A stretch of 64,000 nt of DNA from Tubiluchus corallicola (taxonomy: Eukaryota; Priapulida; Priapulimorpha; Priapulimorphida; Tubiluchidae): assembly GCA_030141605.1 (NCBI GenBank), contig JAQGDQ010002370.1:215167-279166 (forward strand), written 5' to 3'. Shown one piece after another: positions 48,182-60,246 of this stretch (position 1 is the stretch's first letter; each line of letters opens with the position of its first letter). The translations under genes were made by a program, and so were the position numbers. The notes under the pieces were generated by a model. That model saw nothing but the letters and a program-made list of their open reading frames with translations, did not search any database and was not told the origin of the DNA.

Positions 48182-51100
48182 ATGGATACCGGCAACAATG
48201 CTGCATGTGACAATGCTGCTAGTGATTATTCCATCAGTAGAAGTAATGTTCATGTACCGATGTACGAAGAGATTTCACATTCTGGCGTTCAGTTTGCTGG
48301 CATGTCGAAAAATGTGATGAGAAAGGAACCCATTAAAAAAGTATTGAGTGTTAGTGAACTTGATGCGGTAAGTTAGAAATTCCTTATATGTTAAGAGGCA
48401 CAGAGAGCTCGCCGATGCTCATAACGTTATGTGGCTATCTTTCAGCAATCGTAATAAACGTTTTAGCGTTTTACAAACAAAATGAAAATAATATTGAGCA
48501 ACCACTTTCTTTTTTCCATTTTGCTTGAATATTATCCATTCAGTACACTCCATTTTACAGTATAACATCGATCGGATTATATATAGTCAACCCAACAATA
48601 TTTATTATTAAATAAATACACAAAATTTATTGTAAACTCTGTTTGTTATCAATTTTCTTACGATTATGGGCATGAAATTATTATATTGCTTAGGTTAACA
48701 TAACTTGGGAGAATATAAACGTCTGGGCGACGCTGAAAGGTGGACGAAGTCGACATGATAGAGAAGCTGGACAATCTGACCCGGAAAAGCAAACAGAAAA
48801 AAGAGTTAAGAAGCATATTCTCCGAAATGGTATTAAAACAAAATTTAAAGACTATTTACTAGCACGACATTACATTAGTCTTTGTCACATTATTTTAATA
48901 ACTTGAGTTGGCCATTTCAATGTGCATCTAAGTTAAACAATCTGTTTATTTAAATTCCTCTAAAAGTAAATAATTTTGAGAAATATACGTTAAACTAACT
49001 AGCACAGAACGGGCTGCTTCTACAAAAGATTGAATTGTTTCTGATAGGTGTAGTCACTGGCCACCCGAATAAATTAAGATCGTGTAAGTAGAGCGCATAT
49101 AGAAACTGTAAATAATTTTTGTAATAACACGTTTTCTTCACTCTGCACCCAATTTTCGTATTTAGTTTAGCATAGCTTTGTGCTGCAGTAAAGTGATTCG
49201 AGTTCTCGCTTAGAGCTGAGGGCTTGCTTCTACTATAAGTTCCGTAGCACAAAGGATAAGGCAGCAGCACCTTCATGCTATACTCAGGAGACTGCACTGT
49301 TAATGCAGCTTGGTTTTACTTTATGCCATTTTAAATTTGAGAATGTTTTGGAAAATGCATTCCCGAGAGGTGTAGGCCTTTTATTTAGTTAATAATGAGA
49401 TTAAGTAATTCACGTTAGTCTGTTAGGAGTGCTCATCCCAACTGCATCTAGTAAATTGTTGTAAAAAGTTGTCCTGCTCGCTTGTTTATTCCAACGACAT
49501 TAATTTACAAGTTTCATTAATATGTTTTGTGAAAATTTGTTATTGCAGTTACTGGGTACGCAAAAGCCGGTACGCTGTTAGCAATTATGGGTGCCAGGTA
49601 TAAAAGCATAGTCATATTAAGAAAAATTATATTGTTGACAAAAATATTTATATTGTCAAATTGAAGGCAAAATAGATTCTATACACTCGGATCGATTTAA
49701 AAGAGTTTATTTAGCTGTAATTATTTTCCGAAATTATCATAGCCAAAATTCATGTTAAATCAGTTTTGCAATAATTATTACTTTACAAGCCGACTGGCTG
49801 ACAAGTAAGGATACGAACCAGAAGCAAGATTCATTTGTTGTTTGTTTGTTTTAGTGGTGCAGGCAAAAGTACACTTATGAACATTCTGACGCACAGGAAT
49901 ACTGAAATGTATACTGTTGAGGGTACAGTCAAAATTAATGGACAGCCAATTGGTTTTGGTCCTGGCATGAGGTCCATTTCGGCATACGTTCAGCAGGAAG
50001 ATTTGTTCATTGGTACCCTAAAAGTAAAAGAACATTTGAGATTTCAGGTATTTTAATTGCACTGTCAAAAGCTTCACCACACAGAGTTTGTCTACATTTG
50101 AAACAGATTAAGGTTTTTAGTTCATTACACTTCTTTTTACAATTTAGCTTATATTACTGTCTTATATAGAGTACCAAAAGCATTTTTCAAACATTTCTTA
50201 AAAAATAAATAACAAAAATGATTAAAACAAAGTGTGGCAGTGTAGCTTGTACTAATCATTTTAGTGTACCTTGTACAACGCAAGTTATTTTTAAACAATG
50301 AAACAAACTATACCACTGCAAACAATTCAGTATCAACATAACAAAACAACAAATCAATACATTTCAGTAACACAACAACAATGCAGTGCAATACAATACA
50401 GCAATACAAAAATGTCAGGCGATACAGTATAGCGTTCAGGACAACAATGTATGCTAAACACTAGATCACTGGTCTTATGCTGTGCTGCTGTGCAAAATTG
50501 TACATCTAAAATATCTGCTGTTTTGAGTTGTAGGCTCTATTGAGGATGGACAAAGAATTCACGTATTCTCAGCGAATGAAGAAAGTCGAAGAAACTCTCA
50601 CGGAGGTAATTTGCTACACCTGTATTCGTTTTTAGGATTTTAAAATAATTTATACTAAATTTTTTCGAGCCATAATTAAATTACTCAATTCTGCCGATGA
50701 TAAAAGAGGAAAAAATAGTCAAAGAAAAAGCATAAAAAATTTTCAGAAGAATGAAAGACTTAAAAAGGAATGAAGGGAAAAGGGGGCATCGAAAAAATTA
50801 TGAAAAGAATAGAAAGAAGGAAGCAAAATCATGTGAAATAATTATTTGCCATTACAGCTTGGTTTAAAGAAATGCGAGAACACATGGATAGGCGTCCCTG
50901 GTAGAATAAAAGGTATTTCAGGAGGCGAAAGAAAGCGTCTTGCATTTGCATCTGAGGTTAGTAAGTTATACTTTGATAATGAAGAAGCATTGACTCGTTT
51001 GTATTTATTAAAATATTGCTGGCACCTTTTGTGTCTGTGCTATTACTGAAGGTTAATAATGACATGGTAGCTACTATATGTAGAATAGTTTGAAAATTTT

Positions 51101-54100
51101 ACCTACCCATCATTGTCATAACAATTTTTATTAAAAGACTGTTAAAATCAGTCTTACATTGTTTGAAAATAAGTTTGCTCTAACTATACCTGCAATGTTA
51201 TGGGTCTTGAATTAGCATCATAGCATTTACAAATGATCTGTAAAGAGAAAAAACATTTGTCATAATTATTTCAGCAACTATAATGAAATAAATGCCTTTT
51301 TCTAGATGCTAACAAATCCAAAATTAATGTTTTGCGATGAACCAACATCTGGTTTGGACTCCTTTATGGCACAAAACATCATATCTGTTTTGAAAGACAT
51401 GGCTTGTAAAGGGCGAACTATCCTGTGCACCATACATCAACCTTCATCTGAAGTGTATGCCATGTTCGACAGGTAAAAGTGCCGTGTATACATTTTCTAC
51501 ATGCAAAAATGTAGACTTCATGCTTCACTATCTAAATACATATATATTTTATAAACCATTTTAACAGTAATAGTGACTACGTAGTTACTTTTGGCTTCCA
51601 ATTTTTATTGCTGAGTCATTTTAAATTTAAAATATGTTTTTACCTGAAAACATTAAAAATTTGTATTTAGTTATTTAAATTTTAAACTTTTAACTTTTAA
51701 ATCTCGTATGACTTTTATGCTTTCTAAGACATATTTAACGTATTCCCTAATTTCTAGTTCTGAATGACGGTTGATAGCATTTTTAAACGCCTATGTATTT
51801 CCATTTACTTATGCTTTTTCCTGAGTATTTTTTTGTAATTTTAGGATACAGTTTTTTGCTGGTTTTAGACTTTGTTTTACTCGCTTAAAATTCCAAATTT
51901 GCCTTCTGCTAACTTACTTGGACCATAGAAACAACTGCTTGACAATGTTTTTTATGTAGGCCTATATATGTAAAAATAAATTACTATTCTCTAAATTGTA
52001 ATGCAGGATATTGTTAATGGCAGAAGGCAGGGTGGCATATTTAGGTTCAAGAAAAACTATTCATACATTTTTCAAGACGATGGATTACAAATGTCCACCA
52101 AAGTTTAATCCTGCTGATTACTATGTGCACAGTTTAGCTGTAATCCCAGAAAAGGAGGCCCAATGCAAAGACAAAGTAGAGGTACGTACGCAGCTGCAGC
52201 ATTACCTGTAGTAAAGATTTTATAATTATTTGAGCTTATAACTTCAATTGAATTTTGTTAAAACATTTTTTATTAATAATTTGTTGGGTGAATAACGGCT
52301 TTCATTAATTGTAATTTTCATTAATTAAAACTGTCTTTTCGTTTTTCTTACTTTCCAACTTGTTACTTTCAGAGAATATGTAACGCATTTGAAGTTTCCC
52401 CTCAAGGTTATCTTGTCAAACAAGTTATCATGGAGGATAATCGAAATGAACAGCTCATTGACGTAAGAAAGCAGCTGATATTAATTGGCATTGCATCTTT
52501 TAATATGTTGTTCAGTTTAGTAGCATTTATTAACAATCACTAATGTTGGATCTGTTAATATGTTATTCAGTATAGTAAGCCTCCGTTCGTGCATCTGTCC
52601 CTTTGGCTGTCCATGCTTCCGCCCGCCCGTTTGTCTGTAATTTCGTTATTGGTCTTGTGAACACTTTTCAAGCTAACCTTTTTTCAAACATGACATTCAT
52701 TTTTCATATAATATATAGGCTCATCTGTCAGTAGAGAAACGGCCCTATCGACTTTGTGCGCCCCTTATCAAAGGTCAAGGTCTCAGTTGGAAAAGTTTGT
52801 GAACACATAGCCTAAACTTTCATATTTTACGTATTCATCGACTGTCAACAGGGGAAGAATCTTATGGGTTTTGAGGCCTTAAGATCAAAAGTCAGTGTCA
52901 TAGGATACACTACTTGAAAAAGGTTGCGGACTCATTCTAAGTCTAAAAAATTAATGCAATGCATTCGACTTTCACATGTGGGCCACCCATCAATAGGAGA
53001 AGAACCTTATCGCTTTTGGAGCCCCAGGGTTAAAAGTCTGAGTCACAGGAACCAATACGGAATAATACTGTTGTCAGGGGATGTTCCGCTTTGTGGTGTG
53101 CTTTGTTGATATTTGTAGTAAATGCAATTTTGTAATATCTTGTTATGTATTACAAATAACGCTTAACCAAGACAGCTGTTTTCAGCAGTTTCATTGCAAT
53201 TATTTATACATGCATTTTTTCAGTTCGGTGAATTGCTGGCTCATCGTTCTGCGTAAGTAACCTCTGTTCATTAAATACAATCCAGTAACTATATTTTAAT
53301 TATTTAGTAATAATACAAAAGATTGCAGTTTATGAGTTTTTATTAAATTAGTTTTAGCTACTTTTTGCGTAAAAAATTGTTGAAAATACCACTGGAAACA
53401 AGAATACAAAAACTGAAAAACCAGACTTCCAAATTCAAAATGCATCTGAACTCCTTGCTGCTAGCATTTTTGTTGTCACGATTATTGTGGTTGTACTTTG
53501 TGACGCATTTGCGATAAGTACCTGCACAAGTGAATGAGTGCCGTCATTTAAATTTCAATTTCACTAATTTAACTTGAGGTTTTCCTTATCAAGTATTGCC
53601 AAACAATCACAGATATTTTTTCATCTTTTCCTTTTCAGACTCACGTATACTTTAATGTAGAAAATCAAGTAGCCAATTATAACCAGCACACGTAATTCTT
53701 ATTGTAAGTGGTTTAGCAATTACAAGCCTAAAAGTCTGTCGCCTGCGAATTACAGTTAACCAAACATTTTAGCGTATGTTTCATTTAGGTATAAAGCAAG
53801 TTGGATAAAGCAGTTTATCACTCTAACACACAGAGCATTAATCAGCGTGATTCGAGATCCAATGGCAATAAAAGTGAGAACTTTTCAAACAATGGTAAGT
53901 AGAAATCAGACTTAACTAACTAAAAGCTATGTGAATATGATGCGAAAAATATTGTATACGAGAGGTTTATTAGTGCAAAACATCTGATGCTTTTTTCAAC
54001 TCTTTTCAGTTTTCACAAATTTTTATTTTGTAGGTGATTGGTATAATACTTGGAATTGTCTACCTGCAGCAGGAAATGAATCAAGAAGCTGTGCAAAACA

Positions 54101-57100
54101 TCACTGGCGTCCTGTTTCTTCTAATTATAAATATGACTATGCAGAACTTATTTTCAGTAGTTCACGTAAGGGAAAACTGTAAAAATCCCATCTACACGAA
54201 CTGCTTCAATAACTGCAGCATCACCGTTGCTGAATCCGTAATACGGAACGGGGTGTTGTTACGTCACAAAACAGCAAAGCTCTAAAATACTTCAGTAAAA
54301 TGCTTTATCTAATGAAGTTAGAATCGTAATCTGGTTCATTATCAAGAATAATTATCTAAAAGGAGACATTGAACTGGCAGAAATTCTTGGCTTCATTCAG
54401 ACACATCCTTGCTCAATGGGGTAAAAAGCTAAGATCAGTGTGGTAGACGAAACCACCCAAGACACTTTTTTCAGCAGAAGCTGAGCATCGCTGTTAGGTA
54501 TAGCCTTGTATCACACTTCAAAGAAAATCTTTTTGATCGAAGCTTCGATTGATGTCTTCACAAACCTGGCTTGAGCAGTCATGCACAATCGAACCTGCAA
54601 ATCAATTTAGGCATATTTAAGGTTAATGATCCCACTCGAATTTCTGATCGTATTACAAAAAACATTTATTTACCGGCTTCCTTTACTTTACTCCCAGCCT
54701 GGTGGATGTATATATATATATATATATATCACTGGATGTATCACTAAAATACTTCTTGTATGCAATTTTTGCATAAGGATAATTTCCATGAAAGTTTAAG
54801 AGAATTTGGAAGTTTGGGTTAAGCTGAAATCACGCACATTCATTTTGTAAATAATGTAGCTTGAAAATTTTTATTACTAGGCCGATGTTTTTACTCCAGT
54901 TATTAAAATATATGTACTTTTAGTTGTTTCTGCTTGCAGGTGTTTTGTGAAGAGTGTGTCATTTTCCTGAGGGAGCACTTTAATGGTTGCTATAGGTTGG
55001 ACACATATTTCCTCAGCAAAATGCTGGCAGAGGTAGGGGCTGTATATTATATACACTGATGAAATTAGTGATAAGAGTTATTTAAAGCAAGTAAGTGATA
55101 CTGGATAAATGTTTTTAATTTAATGCAGAATTATTGCAAAGCTGCATACGTAATTAAGGTGTGACGTAATACAGACTTAATTATAAATCTGAAATTCTGC
55201 AACATCAGTTTTCGATGCTGCAAGGTTTTAGGAAAAAAGGAAGAAATATTACATACTTATGGGGAAATATTTAATCTCGTTAAGAAATAGTAATATGAAA
55301 TATCACACAGAGAAACTAAAACTCCATATTAGGCATTTAGTGGTTTTGAGATATAATAGTGTAATCTTTCAAATTATTGTATCATTCAACTACCATTGTT
55401 CTTTCAGCTACCATTTTTCATCCTGTTGCCATTTCTGTTTACGCTTATAGACTATTTTATGGTGGGTAAGTAATAATGGATCCTTATCCCGCATTTTTAT
55501 TTTGTAGTGAGCTTTTTATTTTAAACTTTGATGTATGTTTTACTTATTGAGTAGTTTTCTGTGTTTTTTCAGGTTTATATCCTTCAGCGTCGCACTTTTT
55601 TGTTTGCGCAGGAATTCTCATTTTAATAGCTAATGTAGCAGCGTCATTCGGTAAGCTTACGATCACACAAGATATTCTAATTTTGTAATTTTTTTCAACA
55701 ATTTCTGTGAGCATCTATGTCATATTTTGGTCCAGGGAGCCATATTTTGGTTCAGTAAGCGCCATGCAGAAATATGGCATCAGTATCAATTAAAGTATAA
55801 AATAAAAGTCTGTTGCTGATAATTTTAAGAGCAAGAAGGTACAAAAGCGAAATCTCTAGCACAATTTGCAAAAAGACATTAAAATAAACAATTGAACAAG
55901 CTTATTTTAACAATAGTATAAATTATGTGCGACAATTAACACTGCTCAGCAATTACATATTATTTGCACATGCTTTAGCAAAGTGAGGGACGAATAGTAT
56001 AATGTTGTACTAACAATAGATGAAGTTCGCATGTACCATGCAGTAAATGAAATCTGCTGTGTTTGCCAGATGCCTAAGACGAGGCGAATGTTTTTGTGTG
56101 GCAGCTCACATTTTTGCAGAAATAGTATGGGAGAGAATATAACATACTGTTATACTGTTGTACTAACAATAACATGAAATTCGCATATACCAGGCAGGCA
56201 GTAAAAGGAGCCTGCTGTGTTTGCCAAATGTTCCAGACAAGGTGAATATCTTTGTGTGGCAGCTCACGCTTTTACACAAACAATTCATTTTATAATTAAG
56301 ATAATAAATTATGTAACAGGTAATTCTGCCCTAATTGATGAGCAACAGACATTACAGTAGCTTTGATTAGGTCTCTTTTTAAACCAGCCTGTTTTAAGAA
56401 GTAGTAGTATTATTTGCATGGCTTATGTTTCTGTTTGTAGGCAAAGGTTACTTAACACTTTAATTTGAATGACCTTGATTAACTTTGATTGGCAAGATTT
56501 CTTTGCATCAACTCATCGTTTTTTTCATTTCCTTTCCAGGTTATATGATGTCTTGCTTCTCCTCCAATCCGGAGATTGTAATGGCTGCTGCTGCGCCATT
56601 TCTTATGCCAATGATGCTGTTTGGTGGTCTATTGCTGAATGTGGAGTAAGTTAAATTTACCAAACAACAATAGTTGCAAGGTATTAATATTATTATGTAG
56701 GTGCTCTATTTAATGACAGGGCTTTGCCTGCTCACTATCACTGTTCAAGAACGTGTAGATAGAATTAGCTGGCTAAGCAGATGGCAGAAAATTAATTTGA
56801 GGACTGAGTCAGATATTAAATTGAGAGTAAAACCAGGAACGCAGGCGAAAAATTTTTCAACGTGGACTTCAAGACTTTTTTGTGCGTTATTCAGGGGCAT
56901 GCGGCAAGACCACTTGCTATCATGAACGATTTTTTTCACGTTTGGGTTCACATTGATGATGACAAAAGGCATTGCCGAATTATCTGAATTATAATATGAA
57001 TGTGTATTTCCAGGTCGATTCCTGTATATTTTATATGGCTTGAATATCTCAGCTGGTTTAAATACGGGAATGAGGCTCTGAACATCAACCAATGGAAAGA

Positions 57101-57846
57101 TGTTACAGAAATATGCAAGTATTTGTGCTGGGGGTAGCATATAAATGTTCCATCAATAAATTCTGTTAATCACAGTTTAGTGCAATTTGGCATATTTTAT
57201 TATTCGAAATTTTTCTGTGTAGACAATTTATCAACTTAGGCTTATCTTAATACTGTGAATTATTAAAATATTATATGGAATTTTCATTACATGTTTAATT
57301 TATAGCATGTGAAAATGGCAATGAAACTCAGCGGCCTTGCATACATGATGGGACAGCTGTGCTTCACCAGTTCAACTTTAAAGAGGTATCTTAACAGAAA
57401 TCGTTTCTGTGTATGTCAAAACACAGCAGTTTTATTTACAAGAAAACTGTTTGAATTGGATGAGAGTGGTGATACACGCTAACAGAATTTTCAGGTTTTA
57501 TGAATTTCATGACCCTCATTATTTTAAGAAGCCAGACTCAAAAGAGTCTGACACAGTCTTTTAAGAGTGTGACACAAAATTCTCAGGAAGAAATTTTTGA
57601 CATTTTCCTATGGTATAAGCTTGAGCTAACAACTGTGATCTAGTTTTGAGATTTGTATGAGAACATTTTTGCTGTAATCCAATTTTTGGACTCCTTATTT
57701 TCCTTAAATAATATAGTTATATTGTTTTTATTTGTCTTTTTCAGGATAATATGTACCAGAACGTTGGCTTGTTATTCGTTCTGATGGCTGGATACAGGCT
57801 TTTGGGTTTCATCATTCTTTCATTTCGAACACGCAATAAAGGCTAG
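48182..57846 (+). CDS. white-like: White-type ABCG half-transporter, gene B, complete (683 aa)
   Basis: Same architecture and the same 19-exon structure as gene A. Exons: 48182-48367, 48694-48829, 49549-49597, 49855-50047, 50534-50605, 50858-50956, 51306-51472, 52007-52181, 52373-52462, 53224-53252, 53789-53894, 54034-54165, 54940-55032, 55408-55465, 55573-55650, 56540-56645, 57014-57114, 57306-57385, 57745-57846 (TAG). Walker A GASGAGKST at 122-130, Q-loop [10 protein letters not shown], signature ISGGERKRL from 232, LMFCDE at 252-257, H-loop His 289, then [15 protein letters not shown] as in insect White. The transmembrane half ends with [10 protein letters not shown]. The last loop ([12 protein letters not shown]) has a Cys pair and an NET sequon. 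The start is placed at MDTG because the upstream ATG at 48173 is ATA in gene C. Intron 17 must use a GC donor (57115) to keep frame. The N-terminus is unrelated in detail to gene A, while ATPase and membrane parts are clearly homologous. Confidence 0.95.
50320..50480. repeat. CAA/CAATA-rich low-complexity block in intron 4 of ABCG gene B
   Basis: Repeated ACAACAA, CAATACA and GCAATACA words. The same block recurs at about 62395-62530 in gene C because the whole unit is duplicated. Confidence 0.6.
52720..53100. repeat. Decayed ~130 bp tandem repeat, about three units, in intron 9 of ABCG gene B
   Basis: Recurring block: GGAGAA(A/G)AANCTTATCGNTTTTG-like start, then an (A)GGTCAAGGTCTCAG, AAAGTCAGTGTCATAGG or AAAGTCTGAGTCACAGG core. 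Units start near 52735, 52850 and 52993. Repeats with a GGTCAAGGTCA core are, to my knowledge, common in introns of several invertebrate genomes; the link here is by resemblance only. Confidence 0.55.
54711..54729. repeat. (TA)n microsatellite
   Basis: Short perfect TA tract in intron 12 of ABCG gene B. Confidence 0.75.
56004..56280. repeat. Two-copy ~153 bp tandem repeat in intron 15 of ABCG gene B
   Basis: Both units start GTTGTACTAACAATA (56004 and 56157) and share CTGCTGTGTTTGCCA and TTTGTGTGGCAGCTCAC. The units have diverged by several substitutions and indels. Confidence 0.75.
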
Positions 57847-60246
57847 GTTGATGACATGATGCCAGAAATAGATGCATTTAAAGTGCAAAATTAAAGTCTA
57901 TGCTTATCTTGTTTTGAAGCTTTTCCAATCCGAAGTTAATTATCTACACTTAAATTTAGTATTTCTTTGTTAAAATTCTAAATCAGTAATGTAGGCCTAA
58001 ATCCAACAAACTCAATGTTTTGCATTTAGTTTTTTCTTTACCGTGGATATGTAATAGGTTTTTACAGTGGCAGTTTATAAAGCCGAAATGCTCAAATTCA
58101 ATTCAACCTTAAAATAATATATTGATTTAACATATATCGTAATCACATTAATTTTGAAATACAATATATAATCAATAAAGTAAAAAAATAATTACGCGAA
58201 AATGATCACTGTTTTTAAAAAAGATAATGAAGGGAGACCTAAGAAGCTATGGCTTATGGCAGGACACCCATACATGCTACATAATATTAAGATGTTATAC
58301 AATGTTAAAATCTAAAGGATTTAAATGATTAAATAGTCTGATATGTTTAACACATGTTCAACGCTTTGGGTTCTTTCAGTATTTATGCGATTCTTTGCAA
58401 AAATATTATAATATGTATAAATGATTGTAGGCTACTGTTGTTTGCAGTGTGTCAATAAAAGCTTCCCAACTTTCTAGTATTTTTTTATAACATATCGTCA
58501 TTGTCTGTATATTATGTCTGACATTGTGATTTTTTTATTGTCTAAACAACCGAATGAAATAAATGAATAGAAATACAAAAGAAAGAGCTTAAAGGCAAGG
58601 AGAAAAAAGTGAAAGAAAAATTGACAATAACAGTTAGAAAGTGTTTAACAGAAAAACAAATACAAAGAGAACAGAAAGAGAGGGAGAGAGGAAAGAGAGG
58701 GAGAAAGAGAGAGAATACTATAGCACAAGGCGCACGATGGTCTTGAAACTATTATTACCGATGGTAGAATAAGCAGTATAAAATATTCTGTATGCATGTT
58801 ATGCAAGGAACAGGATACACTGCATATAAAAACCCATGACACGTCCGCATTACTCTTTTGGCTTAACGACGTCAATGGTCAAAGCGTGATTATGGTGCTT
58901 TATATATTATGTGCATTTAATATTTGTTCTATTGTTCTGTGCTGAGTCAACGTACGCTACAGTGAGCTGTGTAAGTAGACTTACTTTTCAAAATAAGTTA
59001 TGGCAGACACTGTTACAAGTGGTCACACATTTATGCTTACCAAGCCTACTGGTTTAAAGTTAAGATTAAAAAATTTACTGCTTTAATTCTAGTTCGAATA
59101 AATTTAAATCCTATGTAAGCCTACGCAAAAATTAATTTGAGGGTTTACAAATAACAACATAGGTTTCACGTTGACGGACTCATTTACGTCGTTGCTTACA
59201 TTAAACACGCGTAACCGAAATTATATCAGCCGGGAACTGTATAATGTTCTTTTACAGATTTTATTGACAAAGCTTAAATATCTCTTGCTATCTGTTGTTT
59301 CTTCACATAAAGGTTTACCTGTCCTGTTCTATCGATTTTTCCATTTAATTTTTTTGTCTTTGAGACAAGGCGAAGCAGAAACAAACCAGCAGAAAATTCG
59401 TCTGGGAATAACCAGTTGGAAATGCATAACGCATAACGCATTCCGGATGTTCTGTAAGCGACTCTTTATTCAGCTACAATAGTGGGATTTTTGAGTGAAG
59501 TGCAAAAGCATCGTAATGCATGCCTTCGTGCTTTCCACCAGCTTACGTCATTTTTTACCATACTCCCGCAGCAAGGTTTGTTTGGTGAGAGATATGAATG
59601 ACTTAAATTTCTTTCGCAATTTTAAGCAGCGCATTTTATGCGCGTATATTACGTCTTAATTAAAATTTTTAGGTGTATATTAAAACACAATCTTATTCCA
59701 GAATTGGTTCTTCATTTAAGCAAAAACTTCTATTTATTTAAGTCAACTAGGCAGTCTTTTAGTGGGTACAGCTGTGCTTTCTCAATCTATGTTACAGTCA
59801 CATTTAATAGCCATTTAAAAGCTCCAGAAGTTTTCACCTTTAGTCTTTCACCTTCATTGCACCTTGAAAGTTGTGCGCCATAAAGAACCTCACTGTTTGT
59901 TTGCTATTAGTTGATATCAAGTAAAATCGATGTGTGGTGTGAACTTTTGATGATACAGTTCTGTGTCTCGTTAATAAGACGTAACAATTAATTGAAAACT
60001 ATTCTGGGATTTTTTATTAATTGTTTTGAATCTTATTTTAGTTGTTTAGGTTTAAATAAATAGTTTGCTTGTGTTAATCCATGTTAAAATTCATTGTGAA
60101 ACGTGACTTTTCACAATATACTGTTGTTGCGTGAGGTTGAAGTACAATATTTTATGCATGTATAAGTGACATGTTTTGCTTTAAGCAAATGTTTGAATCA
60201 TTATAAGCGTACGCCATTTTAAACGTTTTGCGAGAGCATACTTAGT
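57847..60246. other. 3' flank of ABCG gene B and upstream flank of gene C
   Basis: Contains two AATAAA signals, an AGAGAG-rich patch at about 58670-58715, the tandem-duplication junction near 59420, and then the gene C copy of the upstream flank. No additional gene is supported. Confidence 0.55.
58454..58459 (+). terminator. Candidate polyadenylation signal of ABCG gene B
   Basis: AATAAA followed within about 40 nt by a T/GT-rich stretch, about 610 nt after the gene B stop. A second AATAAA lies at 58174-58179. Either could serve. Confidence 0.35.

Larger units (their letters stand above)
47370..59420 (+). repeat. Tandem duplication unit 1 (gene B and flanks, ~12.07 kb)
   Basis: The sequence from about 47370 onward is repeated from about 59420 with offset about 12065 at exon 1 (48182 to 60247), 12066 at exon 4 and 12080 at exon 7. 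Promoter region, exons and introns are all repeated. The unit covers the gene B upstream flank, gene B and its 3' flank to the junction. Confidence 0.9.

Noticed and set aside
48995-49297. Antisense 100-codon frame in intron 2 of gene B (115 codons in gene C at 61015-61362)
   Set aside because: Conserved only because the intron was duplicated. No recognisable domain, and the lengths differ.
49235-49320. tRNA-like A-box (TAGCACAAAGG) in intron 2 of genes B and C
   Set aside because: There is no B-box at the right distance and no cloverleaf that I can fold, so neither a tRNA nor a clear tRNA-derived SINE.
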